The position numbers and the translations under genes are program-made. Below are positions 50,301-58,708 of a DNA stretch of 64,000 nt, one piece after another; position 1 is the stretch's first letter; each line of letters starts with the position of its first letter. Below the pieces are notes generated by a model. That model ran no database searches. It was not told where the DNA came from and saw only the letters and a list, made by a program, of their open reading frames with translations. Source of the DNA: Phenylobacterium sp. SCN 70-31 (GTDB taxonomy: Bacteria > Pseudomonadota > Alphaproteobacteria > Caulobacterales > Caulobacteraceae); the NCBI RefSeq assembly GCF_001724605.1, contig NZ_MEEX01000004.1, positions 1-64,000 of the forward strand, written 5' to 3'.

Positions 50301-51609
50301 CCTCGCGCGCCGTTTCGCCGAGCACGCCGTATGCTGTCGGGACCGCACTGATTTCCGTCGCACGCATTCTCGGCAGCACGTACCGCGGCATCCACGTTGT
50401 GCGGAGGATTCGAGTCCCATCGCTCAGTCCGAGATCCTCGATGCCGCCGTTCACCCCGATACCCGGCATCGTCATGAAGCCCGCGAGGTGATAGCTGCGC
50501 CGCACACGCTCCAGGCGCATTGGTCCCAGCGCCGGTTCGGGCAGGCGCACGAGCAGCGCGACATTGAACAGGCCGCATTCGAGATCGCTGTCGCTCTCGC
50601 GCAGGTTTTCCAGGGCGATCCTGACGGAGTGTTCGCCGGGATGGATCGGATCGCCGAGCGCCTGGACCAGCACTTGCGCATCGAAAGTCGGCACGAGGTC
50701 GGCGGGATTTGGCGGGGACTGCCGCGCTTGGGCGACGAAGGCGTCCCAACGGTCAGGACTCCAGAACGCCTCCGACGGCGGATAGACCCGACGCCACGCC
50801 TGTTCCTGGCCCTCGGGGCTGGCGATCCAAGCGGCATAGGTCGCGCCGATCACAGCGAGCAGGGCGGCCTTGTGCGTTGCCGAGGCGGCCGCCCACCCTG
50901 CCGGATCGCAGGGGAGCGGGAGTTCAAGGACAGGCGCGGCGACCGGCAGCCTGATCCACTTCTGCGGAATGTCGTATCGGCGCGAATGATGCGAGGGGAT
51001 CTGCAGTCGGCCGTTCAGCACGGGTGACGGCTCGATGTCCGCCCCTGCCGCGTCAGCATCGCGCTCGTCGCCAGCGGGCAATTGCGCACCCTGCGGAACG
51101 CCCACCCCCATGGCGATGTAGACATCTCGAGTGATCTGCGCGCGCCAAGCCGCCCGCCCGCGCGGCGAGGTATCGGTCGGCGGATCGGCCGCCGCCCACC
51201 GATTGACCTCGTCCCGAATGTGCTGCCGGGCGGCGTCGTTGAAATCGGCCATGGGGATCAGCCGGCCGCGGCGGGCGAAGAGCTCTTCTGAGGTTGGGAT
51301 CGCTCGGACATAGACTGAGAGGTGCGGGTGCACCGAGAGGACTCCCGGGGCTTGACGAATTCGCACGTCCATCCCGTGCGCTGCGATCCGTATGTCGCTC
51401 GCCTCATCGTCACCATCTTCGTTCAAGCGCGGCAGGATGAACCCGCTGGAGAGCGCCCGAGAGGGCTTCTGACCCAAGACTACGGCGCCGTGTTCGCCGT
51501 CGCCGCTGACAACGTTTCTCGTGCGCTCCAGGATGGCGTCGCAGACCGCCTCCTTGAGGAGCTGCCGCTCATCGGCGTTCAGTCCATCGAGCGCCCTTGG
51601 ATCAGCCAT
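47392..51609 (-). CDS. drmA: DrmA, SF2 helicase of DISARM
   Basis: A 1405-residue helicase. Walker A is SLLYMSTGGGKTEAFFG near residue 590; the motif II region reads LIVQDEMHLLEESLGTFGG, then IGATATAADVAKHARAL as motif III. The second RecA part has TNFEMSLISGGVDIGGIQG, ATSAISHGVDVEVFN and motif VI SSRVGRTHVGFSLL. A cysteine group (CPFCRSGRG...CDWN) lies between the two RecA parts. The DExH box in the form DEMH and the very long N-terminal domain are typical of DrmA. It starts inside the stop region of the upstream gene (8-bp overlap) with GGGAGAA before the ATG. Confidence 0.93.
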   Translation of the reverse strand: MADPRALDGLNADERQLLKEAVCDAILERTRNVVSGDGEHGAVVLGQKPSRALSSGFILPRLNEDGDDEASDIRIAAHGMDVRIRQAPGVLSVHPHLSVYVRAIPTSEELFARRGRLIPMADFNDAARQHIRDEVNRWAAADPPTDTSPRGRAAWRAQITRDVYIAMGVGVPQGAQLPAGDERDADAAGADIEPSPVLNGRLQIPSHHSRRYDIPQKWIRLPVAAPVLELPLPCDPAGWAAASATHKAALLAVIGATYAAWIASPEGQEQAWRRVYPPSEAFWSPDRWDAFVAQARQSPPNPADLVPTFDAQVLVQALGDPIHPGEHSVRIALENLRESDSDLECGLFNVALLVRLPEPALGPMRLERVRRSYHLAGFMTMPGIGVNGGIEDLGLSDGTRILRTTWMPRYVLPRMRATEISAVPTAYGVLGETAREVSDLQALPRAMDAWIERVRTTTELSGPGEEGTAADEVSQSARFQDDLAAWTRESSRINRGIDVLVEARAAWSQAPTDARAAPYRAWILLNQTFDAANPPREGEPPPGWRLFQLAFVLAHIPTLASRLPEYSDRFEAGFDEDAVSLLYMSTGGGKTEAFFGILVYALFLDRLRGKHRGVTAMMHYPLRLLTVQQAQRLARLLARAEMVRRSEGVGGSPFEIGFWVGGSNTPNSTEARPGVVEESLRCVPAWSDPRAADEGALLASQERVDREYAAAREAWNKLPECPFCRSGRGTALRLFPERHNRLGIVCLNDRCDWNRAHRSEAPEPLPFLLADTDIYRRAPSVLLGTIDKLALLGQSTTTVDRIAGMFGMARWVEGGVGGLLHMPSGQPAGAAPPAGWGRVSPAYRAGAEVFFDPFPSLIVQDEMHLLEESLGTFGGIFETGLFAWLERLARLLGNRACRIPGAPDRPRLPHVIGATATAADVAKHARALYQKAVVQFPHPGPALHGGFYTQMAQFIPGGEADRSRAAARATARGREAAAPWGRVYASLMTNGRLHTVTTLSVLAAHAATITRWQRDLASADPVRTARAAREIQENVLRSRWGDQRRAAVDDAIAASRFDRLAALVDLHRIELTYVTNKKGGDQILSALEGEVREAHAAMGPDYELTNFEMSLISGGVDIGGIQGVIRAAERAFDPMADDIAGALRGIVATSAISHGVDVEVFNAMAFAGMPSDIAEYIQASSRVGRTHVGFSLLIPTPQTRRDRFVVEVHESFHRLLERMISPPAVERWADRAIARTIPSLVQTWAAGVRHQERFVAAADDDKGLVALPTTVEAMDRLLKDPNQFDDCVRFVATAVGTGAQIGGPTNPEYYGDLVRGAAARIQASVGSGEFVGRLGDFWNNPLSGMQRPMTSLRDVDAAGQILASGRTPRNETISWEEVSDAMAMVRNRGVARRRRGAASELDGEA

Positions 51610-54304
51610 TGCGTTCTCCCCGAACGGTTTCGACGCCAGTTACCTCGTCTACGGCGTCGAGCACCGATTGCCAGAGCCCCGGCATGGAAGCCCAGGCCGA
51701 CCCGCCGATCGCGGCGCTCTCGGGATCGCGGACGAACTGCACGACCCGCTGGTTGAAGAAGTAGCCCTCCTGCGCCCGGTACGACCGCGCCGGCACGACC
51801 GCGGCCCGCCAGTAGAGGTCCGCTACGGGTGTGGCGACGCCCGCCGCGGACATGAAGGTCCGGAAGCGGGCCCAGTCGCGGGCTGCGCGCGGCTGCTTGA
51901 CGCCATCCGGCCCTCCCGACGCTTGGCCAGCGGTGAGCCAGCGGCTGATGTTCGGGATCTCGCTCGCGTTGATCGTCGGGTCGATGGCGCGCATCGCCGC
52001 GAGCATGTGCCGGGCTTTGTCGACGACCGACCCGCCGGGCGTTTCGGCGAAAATCCTGTTGATGTGATCGTGGTAGAGTTGGAGTTGCGACAAGGCTTCG
52101 CGCGAGCCGGCGAGCGCACGGCGTATGGGTTCGCGAACTTCGGCGTTCAAGACGAGAAGACGATCGCCCTTCTTGACCTCACGGGCCTGCACCTTCTCGA
52201 ACGGGCGAAGCTCACCGGGCGACGAGAGAAGCACGTCACTCGTGGGCCGGTAGGCGAGGCGATGGCCGCGCTGGGTCCGAAGCTGGATAATGTCGCCGCG
52301 ATAGCGCTCGCCGGCCTGGGTGAAGTCGATTTCCCCTTCCGGCAGGGTCGCTGCGATGCGGAACTCGGCCTCGGCGAGGTCGAGCCGCTCATTGGCGCCG
52401 CCGCGGGCGAGCGCGGTCCCGAGCGCCTGGGCGCGGGCGGCCATCGGCGCGAACGCGGCGATTTGGCCGATGGGTGCGGCCTCCGCGACGACCAGGGCGC
52501 TCCCTGCCGCATCGCCCAGCAGCAGAACGCGGCTCGGACAGGTGGCGACCGACAATAGCGTTCGGATGGCATGTGGCGTCGGGCTCACAACGATCAGACG
52601 CTCGTAGCTTCTGTCCTGAAGCTCTTGCCTCAGGCCGCCGTGGTCGGTGACGGCTCCGTCGTAGCCAACCGCCCGATCGGACCCGAGGTAGGCCTCCATC
52701 ACCCGCCGGTCGCCAACCGCCATGAGCGTGGTGCGCCGGTTCCAATCAGCGTCCTGCAGAACCGATGCGAGCTTGGCCGAGACGGGGGTTTCATCGGACC
52801 AGGCCGCTACCTTGGCTTCCACCGCGGCGGCGAGGCGGGCTGCGACCTGGCCAAATTCCGGGACCGTATCCTTGATCGCGGCGAGCGCGGCCAAGGCCAT
52901 CTTGGGCCTAAACAGGCTGCGCGCGCTGACGTCCACTTCGTCGTCGGCGTCATAGAGAATGTCGCTGATCGCCCGGGCTTCCTCCAAACCGATCGGAAGA
53001 CTGGCCGATCGCCGGAGCAGCGCGAGCGCCTGCGAAACGCCCTCCGCCGCCTTCTGATGACCGGCCTCACGCAGGGTGCGCCCCAGCGAAACGAGATCCT
53101 CTCTGAGCGGCGCAAGGGACGCGTCCTTGATGTCGGCGTCGAACTGGACCGGCGGGTGAACGACTCCCAGGTCTATGGCGGCGGCAAATGGCGACGGGTC
53201 CGGCAGATAGGCGCCGGTCTCGATGGCGCGCCGTCGCCGCGGCTGCTGGGCCGCGGCATGAACTCTGAGGACCTTGGCTGCCCGCCGCATGGCGAAGACG
53301 TCTTCGACGAGGACGATGACGGGGGGCCGCCGCCCAGGGACGGTTGCCAGCGCGTCGAGGAGGACCGCGAGTCGACGATCCCAGTCGTCCGAGAGCTCAG
53401 AGCGTCCATTCCGCGTGGCGTCGACCAACACGCCGTCAAGCCCTATCTCCGAAAATCGCTTGGCCGCGAAGTAGCGGCCGAGCCGGTCAGCCCGGTTTTC
53501 CGCGGGCAAGCCGAACAGCCCAAATGGCGCGCACATTGGATCCCCTATGGCCGCCACGTGATCGGTAAGACCCGCATTTTCATCTCGCATGTGCGTGTAG
53601 GCTCGCACGCGCCGAAGAACCTGCGTAGGGTCTGGCAGATACGGAAGGCCGGTGCCCGCCATGGGTGCGAAGACCGAAGTCGTTTCGAGCAGCGTAGGGC
53701 TGCGGACGAGGATCGACTTGGCAGAGCCGCCGCCGGTCGGCGGCTTCAGGTCCATGAGTCGCAAGTCCAGAAGGCACTGGGACTCATGGGCCAGCGAAGG
53801 CAGGGCCCATGCCTGTGTGCCACGCATCTCCGTGGCAATCCTCGCCGCGGCTTGATGAACATCGCCGGGATGCACGAGGATCGATCGAGCGGCGAAGCTC
53901 GCGCCGGCACGCCAGGGCCAGAACCCGAGCGTCGCGTGCGCCAATCGTCCCGTCGCACGCCCCTCCCGCAGGGCAAGCGCCGCCGCAGCGAAGCCGTTTA
54001 CCGGCGTGAAGGGCCATGCCAGTAAGACACGATCCTGGCCGTCTGCGACTGCGTCCAGTATGGCGGTCGGGACAAGGCGTCCTTGGCCAGGTGCCTTCCA
54101 GGCTGTGGGCTCGGCGGACGTTGTGTAGCGCTGCGCCGTAGGAGTACTCACGCCGGGCCGATCAAGCGCGCCGTCAGAGCTGGAGTTTACGCGTGCAGCC
54201 AGGAGCGCGTGGACGCGCTTCATCCTGTCCTGAGCACCTTCTCTGTTGTCGCGAAATCGGCCACGCTGATCCCAGTCGCGACCCCCACCTGCGCGCTTAC
54301 TCAC
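51602..54304 (-). CDS. Large protein at the drmE position of the DISARM-like operon
   Basis: A 900-residue protein, first gene of the operon. It contains no helicase, SNF2 or nuclease motif that I can find, which rules out DrmD of class 1. Rossmann-like strands occur (PPVIVLVEDVFAMRRAAKVL; RLIVVSPTPHAIRTLL; RVLLLGDAAGSALVVAEA), and the C-terminal 200 residues are helical with SEIPNISRWLTAGQ and AGVATPVADLYWR. Size and place agree with DrmE, a protein of unknown function that defines class 2 DISARM, so it is best called DrmE-like. The start may be GTG 54304 or ATG 54223. It overlaps drmA by 8 bp. Confidence 0.7.
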   Translation of the reverse strand: MSKRAGGGRDWDQRGRFRDNREGAQDRMKRVHALLAARVNSSSDGALDRPGVSTPTAQRYTTSAEPTAWKAPGQGRLVPTAILDAVADGQDRVLLAWPFTPVNGFAAAALALREGRATGRLAHATLGFWPWRAGASFAARSILVHPGDVHQAAARIATEMRGTQAWALPSLAHESQCLLDLRLMDLKPPTGGGSAKSILVRSPTLLETTSVFAPMAGTGLPYLPDPTQVLRRVRAYTHMRDENAGLTDHVAAIGDPMCAPFGLFGLPAENRADRLGRYFAAKRFSEIGLDGVLVDATRNGRSELSDDWDRRLAVLLDALATVPGRRPPVIVLVEDVFAMRRAAKVLRVHAAAQQPRRRRAIETGAYLPDPSPFAAAIDLGVVHPPVQFDADIKDASLAPLREDLVSLGRTLREAGHQKAAEGVSQALALLRRSASLPIGLEEARAISDILYDADDEVDVSARSLFRPKMALAALAAIKDTVPEFGQVAARLAAAVEAKVAAWSDETPVSAKLASVLQDADWNRRTTLMAVGDRRVMEAYLGSDRAVGYDGAVTDHGGLRQELQDRSYERLIVVSPTPHAIRTLLSVATCPSRVLLLGDAAGSALVVAEAAPIGQIAAFAPMAARAQALGTALARGGANERLDLAEAEFRIAATLPEGEIDFTQAGERYRGDIIQLRTQRGHRLAYRPTSDVLLSSPGELRPFEKVQAREVKKGDRLLVLNAEVREPIRRALAGSREALSQLQLYHDHINRIFAETPGGSVVDKARHMLAAMRAIDPTINASEIPNISRWLTAGQASGGPDGVKQPRAARDWARFRTFMSAAGVATPVADLYWRAAVVPARSYRAQEGYFFNQRVVQFVRDPESAAIGGSAWASMPGLWQSVLDAVDEVTGVETVRGERNG

Positions 54305-54522
54305 CCCAGTGCCCCGAATAATCGAGAGTGCTAGCCCAGCCCCGGTGCCATGTTAGCGTGCATTTGCCGGAACGACAGGGCGTTCAGTCGGTGCGACATC
54401 GCTCCGGTCCTCGGCGAGGTGCCAAAACCCAATTGCGAACTGTGAAAGTCGGCGCGCCAACTGTTTAGCCGTCGGCCCCATCCAAGACGTCGAAGACGCC
54501 CATGTCACCAAAGACGGCTGTT

Positions 54523-54547
54523 GCGGCGAGCGCTGGGCGCTCGCCGC
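54523..54547 (-). terminator. Strong hairpin after ardC
   Basis: A perfect 11-bp stem (54523-54533 with 54537-54547) with a 3-base loop lies 7 bp downstream of the ArdC stop on the minus strand. No T-run follows, so termination is likely but not typical. Confidence 0.5.
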
Positions 54548-54554
54548 GCACCGC

Positions 54555-55463
54555 TCAGGCCTCGATCGTCACGGCCTGGCGGGCGTGCAGGAAGTCGGCC
54601 GCGCGCTGCGCGTGAGCAGCGGCGGTGAAGATGAACCGCCGGTCCTCCTTCAGCACCTTCAGCCAGCTGTCGATGTAGCTGGCGTGGTCGGGTCGGGGCT
54701 CAAGCTCCAGTCCCAGGTCGGCGCAGAGGAACGCAGCGCCGAGTTCGGCGACCAGTTCCTCGCGGGCATAGCCGTCGTCGCCCCAACGCTTGCGGCCGAA
54801 GTCACGGTCGAGCCGGGTCGCGTGCCGGGTCCAGTGGGTGCATTCGTGGGCTAGGGTCGCGTAGTAGGCCTCCGGGTCCTCGAAGCACTCGAACGGCGGC
54901 ATCTGCACGTAGTCGGGTTGCAGGGCGTAGTAGGCCTGATTCCCGCCGTGGCGGATGTCGGCGCCGGTCGCCGCAAAGAAGGCGTCGGCGTGGTCGATCC
55001 GCTGGGCGGGGTCGAGCCGAGGCTCGCTCACCGCATAGAAGTGGGCAGGAAGACCTTCGACCTGATCGACATTGAACACGGTGTAGGCCTTCAGGAACGG
55101 GATCGAGCGTTCGACATCCTCGCCGCCGTCGCCGGCTTCGGTGCGGGTGATCCGGTTGGCGTAGACCACGGTCGAGCCGTGCTCGCCTTTGCGGACGTGG
55201 CCGCCGAGCGCCAGCGCCTGGCGGAAGGTGATCCAGATGGGCGCCGTGAAGCCGCGGGCGACCGATTCTGCCCAGAGCAGGATGACATTGATGCCGCTGT
55301 AGGGCTCACCGGTGGAGCGTAGCGGTCGGCTGATCCTCCCAGCCAGATGCTCGGCGGACCAGGGCTTGGTCCAGGGGCGCACACCGTTTTCGAGGTCGGC
55401 GACGATGGCGTTGGTGACCCGGCTGTAGACGTCCGGGCGCGAGGTCTCGTGAGGGCGCGTCAT
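54555..55463 (-). CDS. ardC: ArdC-type antirestriction protein
   Basis: A 302-residue protein with an N-terminal ssDNA-binding ArdC domain (DVYSRVTNAIVADLENGVRPW, YSGINVILLW, WITFRQALALGGHVRKGEHG) and a C-terminal zincin-like metalloprotease domain with TLAHECTHWTRH (HExxH) and REELVAELGAAFLCADLGL (third ligand Glu). ArdC proteins help an incoming element escape host restriction. AGGAGG lies just before the ATG. It is the first backbone gene after the DISARM operon. Confidence 0.93.
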   Translation of the reverse strand: MTRPHETSRPDVYSRVTNAIVADLENGVRPWTKPWSAEHLAGRISRPLRSTGEPYSGINVILLWAESVARGFTAPIWITFRQALALGGHVRKGEHGSTVVYANRITRTEAGDGGEDVERSIPFLKAYTVFNVDQVEGLPAHFYAVSEPRLDPAQRIDHADAFFAATGADIRHGGNQAYYALQPDYVQMPPFECFEDPEAYYATLAHECTHWTRHATRLDRDFGRKRWGDDGYAREELVAELGAAFLCADLGLELEPRPDHASYIDSWLKVLKEDRRFIFTAAAHAQRAADFLHARQAVTIEA

Positions 55464-55497
55464 GGCGGCCTCCTGTGATGTGGGTTCTGGGGAAGCG

Positions 55498-55523
55498 GCG
55501 CCCCGCCCGGTTCGGCGGGGCGC
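55498..55523 (-). terminator. Hairpin after the DUF736 gene
   Basis: A 10-bp stem (55498-55507 with 55514-55523) around a 6-base loop lies 12 bp downstream of the DUF736 stop on the minus strand and before ardC. It lacks a T-run. Confidence 0.55.
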
Positions 55524-55535
55524 TCTGCGGGAAGG

Positions 55536-55847
55536 TCAGTCGGCCTGGCGGCTGCGCGACCAGATCAGGCTGTAGCCCTCGTCGGCGTCGACCAGGCTGG
55601 CGTAGATCGGAGCGTGGAAGCTCGGGTCGTCCAGCTTGACCGAGAGGTAGGCCCGGTCCTCCTTGGAGGTCTTCATCCAGGCGGCGCCGAATTCGGTCTG
55701 GCCGGAGAAGATGCGGAAGTCGGGCGCCTGGTCGTTGGTCTTCTCGACCTTGCGGAAGGTGGCCTTCTTGACGTCGAGCGTCAGGGTCTTGATCGCGCCG
55801 TTGTAGTTGCTGGCGTCGTCCTTGGTGAAGGTGCCGATGGTCGCCAT
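55536..55847 (-). CDS. DUF736 domain protein
   Basis: A 103-residue protein matching DUF736, a small beta-rich family found on alphaproteobacterial plasmids and ICEs beside ardC and parB genes: MATIGTFTKDDASNYNGAIK, DFRIFSGQTEFGAAW, YLSVKLDDPSFHAPIYASL and EGYSLIWSRSR. The function is unknown. AGGAGA lies at the right distance from ATG 55847. Confidence 0.92.
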   Translation of the reverse strand: MATIGTFTKDDASNYNGAIKTLTLDVKKATFRKVEKTNDQAPDFRIFSGQTEFGAAWMKTSKEDRAYLSVKLDDPSFHAPIYASLVDADEGYSLIWSRSRQAD

Positions 55848-56245
55848 GGTGAAGTCTCCTGGTTGCTCGGACCGCGCCCATCGCGGCCTCGATGGCGATT
55901 TCCAGGACGAGGGGCGCTGAGCGCCGCAGCCGTCAGGCCCGCAGCGCAGCGGAGGACGCCGGCGACGACTTGTTTGCCGCGCGAGGAATTCGGCGCAGCC
56001 GAAGGGGAAAGAAGTCGAAGAGCCGGCGTTGCGGCGATCAGCGGGGGCGGAACGGCCCGCACCCCTCGGTCCTATCAGGCCAGAGAGGCGGCATGGGTCG
56101 GTGCGGAGGCAGGACGATTGGCCTGGCGACCGAGATCACCCCCAGCAGCGCCGCCGGTCACGGCGAACCTAAAGGAAGGGCCGCCCGCCTCATCGGCGAA
56201 CGGCCCCGAGTCAGAGAGATGGAGGCCGCGATCAGCGGCCTGCCG
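55848..56245. other. Gap between DUF736 and ParB-like genes
   Basis: About 400 bp without a supported gene. A 6-bp-stem hairpin (GGCCGC-GATCA-GCGGCC, 56223-56239) follows the ParB-like stop. The left part carries the ribosome site and presumably the promoter of the DUF736 gene. Confidence 0.5.
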
Positions 56246-58225
56246 TCAGGCGGCTTCTTCGGTCAGTTCCGGCGCCTCGGCGTCGCATTGAGCCTCCACC
56301 GGGACCGGCGCCCGAAGCAGGCTGGGCAACCAGCCCTTTCCAGCCAGCAAGGCCTCGGCCTCAGACGCCATATCGGGCTTCTTAAGGCTGCCGATCCGCT
56401 CGGCCGCCTCATCCGACACCGCCTCCCGCACCGCCTCGCCGATCCTGGCCTTGGTGACGCGGCCCAAGTAACTCGCCACGGTCGGCGTCCAGTACCCCGT
56501 CATGTCGAGGTCCACCGCCTGGGCCAAGAGGTCGGCATGCGCCCACGCTCCGGGCTTGCGATCGAAGGGCGCGCGCACCGCATTGACGGTCAGGCTGGCG
56601 CTGTGGGCGAGGAGGTCCAGCAGGTCCGTGGCCGCGAGCCCCTGCACGAAGCCCCAGAGGTCAGCCGCCGCCTTGGGCAGACGCACCGCCCAGCGCTCAT
56701 GGCGCTCAGCGATGCTGCGACCGGCGCGGGTGTCGTCGATGCCCGGCGCATGGCCGTCGAGGTAGGCCGATGCGCCCTTGATCTCCAGGCAGGAGGGACG
56801 CTCGTAGGCTGGGTAGAAGGCGAACAGAGCCAAGCTGTGAACCACCGCCGACAGGGCGACGGTCGGGCTGGTCCCCAAGGCGTCGCGCAGTGCCAGGGTG
56901 CGGTGGGCCGTGAGGTCCAGGACCAGCCGCTCCGACAAAGGGGCGCTCGCGTCCTCATCGGCCTCGTCGGCGCCAACCGCCTCCTCCGGGGCGCCGTCCG
57001 CAACCGCCGCCGACCCGCCCGCGTCTTCGCCCTCGGGCTCCGGTTCGGGGGCCGGGACGTCTTCAAGGCGGATCAGGCCGCGTTCGATGCGGGCCACCCC
57101 GTCCTGGCCGAGGATCACAAACACCCCGCCGCGCGCGATCTCATCGGAGTCGAACGCCGTCCCGTCGCCGAAGGCCTCCAGAGCCACGTCGATCTCGGCG
57201 AACCGCGCTTCAATCTCGGGCGGCAGGTCCTCGACCGCGTCCCACTCGCTGACCAGGACGTCGTATTCCTCGGACAGCGCCGCCATCCGCGCCGCCTCGT
57301 CCTCCGGGCGCTCGACCGGATGCGGATAGACGCGGGCGAGGCCCAAGGCGCGGGGGTAATCGATGTGGGCCTCGGCCCACTTCCACCCTTCCTTTTGCCG
57401 CACATCCTCGGCGATCCCGGCCAGCTTTTCGGCGGCCAGCCGGTCCAGCAGGCCCGCGTCTTCGAACCAGCCGCCGCCGTCCTCGGTGAAGAGGTCGCGC
57501 AGGATGGTCCCGCCCGCCTCGCCATAGGCCTCGGCGCCGACGAACACCGCCCGCCGATCCGTGGCGGCGACCTTGGCCTCGGTCATGGTGCGGCGGATCA
57601 GGTAGGGCGGGCGATCCGGCCCCAGCTGCTCAAGCACCTGTTCCTGCCGGACGTGATCGTCGCTGACCGCATAGGCCATCATCTGGTCGAGCGTCAGGTC
57701 GCCCGCGCGGTAGCGCGCCATCAGCACGGGGCTGACGGCGCCCAGGCGGAGCCGCTGCCGCACCACCTGCGCCGACACCCCGAACCGGGCGCCGATCTCC
57801 TCGGCGCTGAGGCCGCGCCGCTCGGACTGTTCGCGGAAGGCCTCGAACTCGTCGGCGGGATGCATGCGCGAGCGGGTGACGTTTTCGTCCAGGCTGATCT
57901 CGTGCGGGTCGTTGGTGAGGTCCACGACGCACCGCACGGCTTCCGTCTTCTTGATCACCTTGCGCTTGGCCAGCAGCAGCAGGGCCAAGCGGCGGCCCTC
58001 ACCGATGGTCGTCAGATAGAAGCCGGTTGCCCCGGCCTCGTCCGTCTCCGGCTCCACCACCGGGGCCTGAAGGACGCCCTTCACCGCGATGCTGGCGGCC
58101 AAGGCTTCGATGTCCGCCTCCGCATGGGGCGTGCGCCGCGCATTGCGCGGTGACTTCTTCAGCTTGTTGAGTGGGATGTCCACGATGTCGAAGCTCTCGT
58201 GGAGGGCTTGGGGGTGTTCAGTCAT
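56246..58225 (-). CDS. Large ParB/RepB-like protein with extended C-terminus (second copy)
   Basis: A 659-residue protein. The ParB N-terminal domain (about 14-110) has FDIVDIPLNKLKKSPRNARR, ALAASIAVKGVLQAPVV and IGEGRRLALLLLAK in place of GERR, then LDENVTRSRMHPADEFEAF. The helix-turn-helix reads AEEIGARFGVSAQVVRQRL. A long acidic linker with many Ala, Glu and Asp residues precedes a C-terminal domain containing DMTGYWTPTVASYLGRVTKA. The layout equals that of 5945-7981, but sequence identity looks low. In ICEs this gene lies close to DUF736 and ardC as here. AAGGAG precedes ATG 58225, after a long gap with many hairpins. Confidence 0.88.
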   Translation of the reverse strand: MTEHPQALHESFDIVDIPLNKLKKSPRNARRTPHAEADIEALAASIAVKGVLQAPVVEPETDEAGATGFYLTTIGEGRRLALLLLAKRKVIKKTEAVRCVVDLTNDPHEISLDENVTRSRMHPADEFEAFREQSERRGLSAEEIGARFGVSAQVVRQRLRLGAVSPVLMARYRAGDLTLDQMMAYAVSDDHVRQEQVLEQLGPDRPPYLIRRTMTEAKVAATDRRAVFVGAEAYGEAGGTILRDLFTEDGGGWFEDAGLLDRLAAEKLAGIAEDVRQKEGWKWAEAHIDYPRALGLARVYPHPVERPEDEAARMAALSEEYDVLVSEWDAVEDLPPEIEARFAEIDVALEAFGDGTAFDSDEIARGGVFVILGQDGVARIERGLIRLEDVPAPEPEPEGEDAGGSAAVADGAPEEAVGADEADEDASAPLSERLVLDLTAHRTLALRDALGTSPTVALSAVVHSLALFAFYPAYERPSCLEIKGASAYLDGHAPGIDDTRAGRSIAERHERWAVRLPKAAADLWGFVQGLAATDLLDLLAHSASLTVNAVRAPFDRKPGAWAHADLLAQAVDLDMTGYWTPTVASYLGRVTKARIGEAVREAVSDEAAERIGSLKKPDMASEAEALLAGKGWLPSLLRAPVPVEAQCDAEAPELTEEAA

Positions 58226-58708
58226 GGTCTAGCTCCTTGGGGCTTGGGTGCAGGCGCAAGGCGCGCCTGCAGCCCTGCCCGTCGGCGAGACCGGGGGTGC
58301 AAACGGAGGGGCGGCTTCGCGGGGAACCGGCTGCAGGGCGCAAGGCCCTGCGAACTTGCCGGCCCTGCCCAGCCCGAAGCTGGGCGGAAGCCGATCCGAA
58401 GTGCGCCGGGGGCGGAGCCCCAAGCCACGCGGCGCAACGCGCCGCCGCCAAAATGAAGGCTGCAAGGAGCCTGCGCGCCGAATGGCGCTGCAGGGCGGGA
58501 AGCGCCGTCGAGCGGCCGGCGGCGCCGAAGGCGCCCGGAGGGGCGGACCCGTAGGAGCCGCGGAACGCGGCGGGACCGAGCACGCCCGACGGCCGCTCTC
58601 TATATAGGGGGGCGTTGCGGGGACCTCCCCGCTCGAAGGGGTCGGGCGAGACCTGAGGCTCGACCGCAGGGGAAGGCTTTCCCCAACCCAATATCCTGTT
58701 CAGTCCCT
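58226..58708. promoter_or_regulatory. Structured leader region with seven short hairpins
   Basis: No gene is supported. The stretch 58250-58570 holds seven GC-rich perfect hairpins with 3- to 5-base loops: stems at 58250/58263, 58333/58345, 58409/58417, 58430/58439, 58475/58484, 58521/58530 and 58558/58566. A TATATAG sequence at 58600-58606 could be the -10 box of a minus-strand promoter, which would give the ParB-like gene a leader of about 370 bases. Confidence 0.5.

Noticed and set aside
52571..54025. A 484-codon plus-strand frame inside the DrmE-position gene
   Set aside because: It has no start with a ribosome site and no motifs, while the minus-strand gene is coupled to drmA.
55892..58153. 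A 753-codon plus-strand open frame
   Set aside because: It is antisense to the ParB-like gene at 56246-58225, whose domains are clear.
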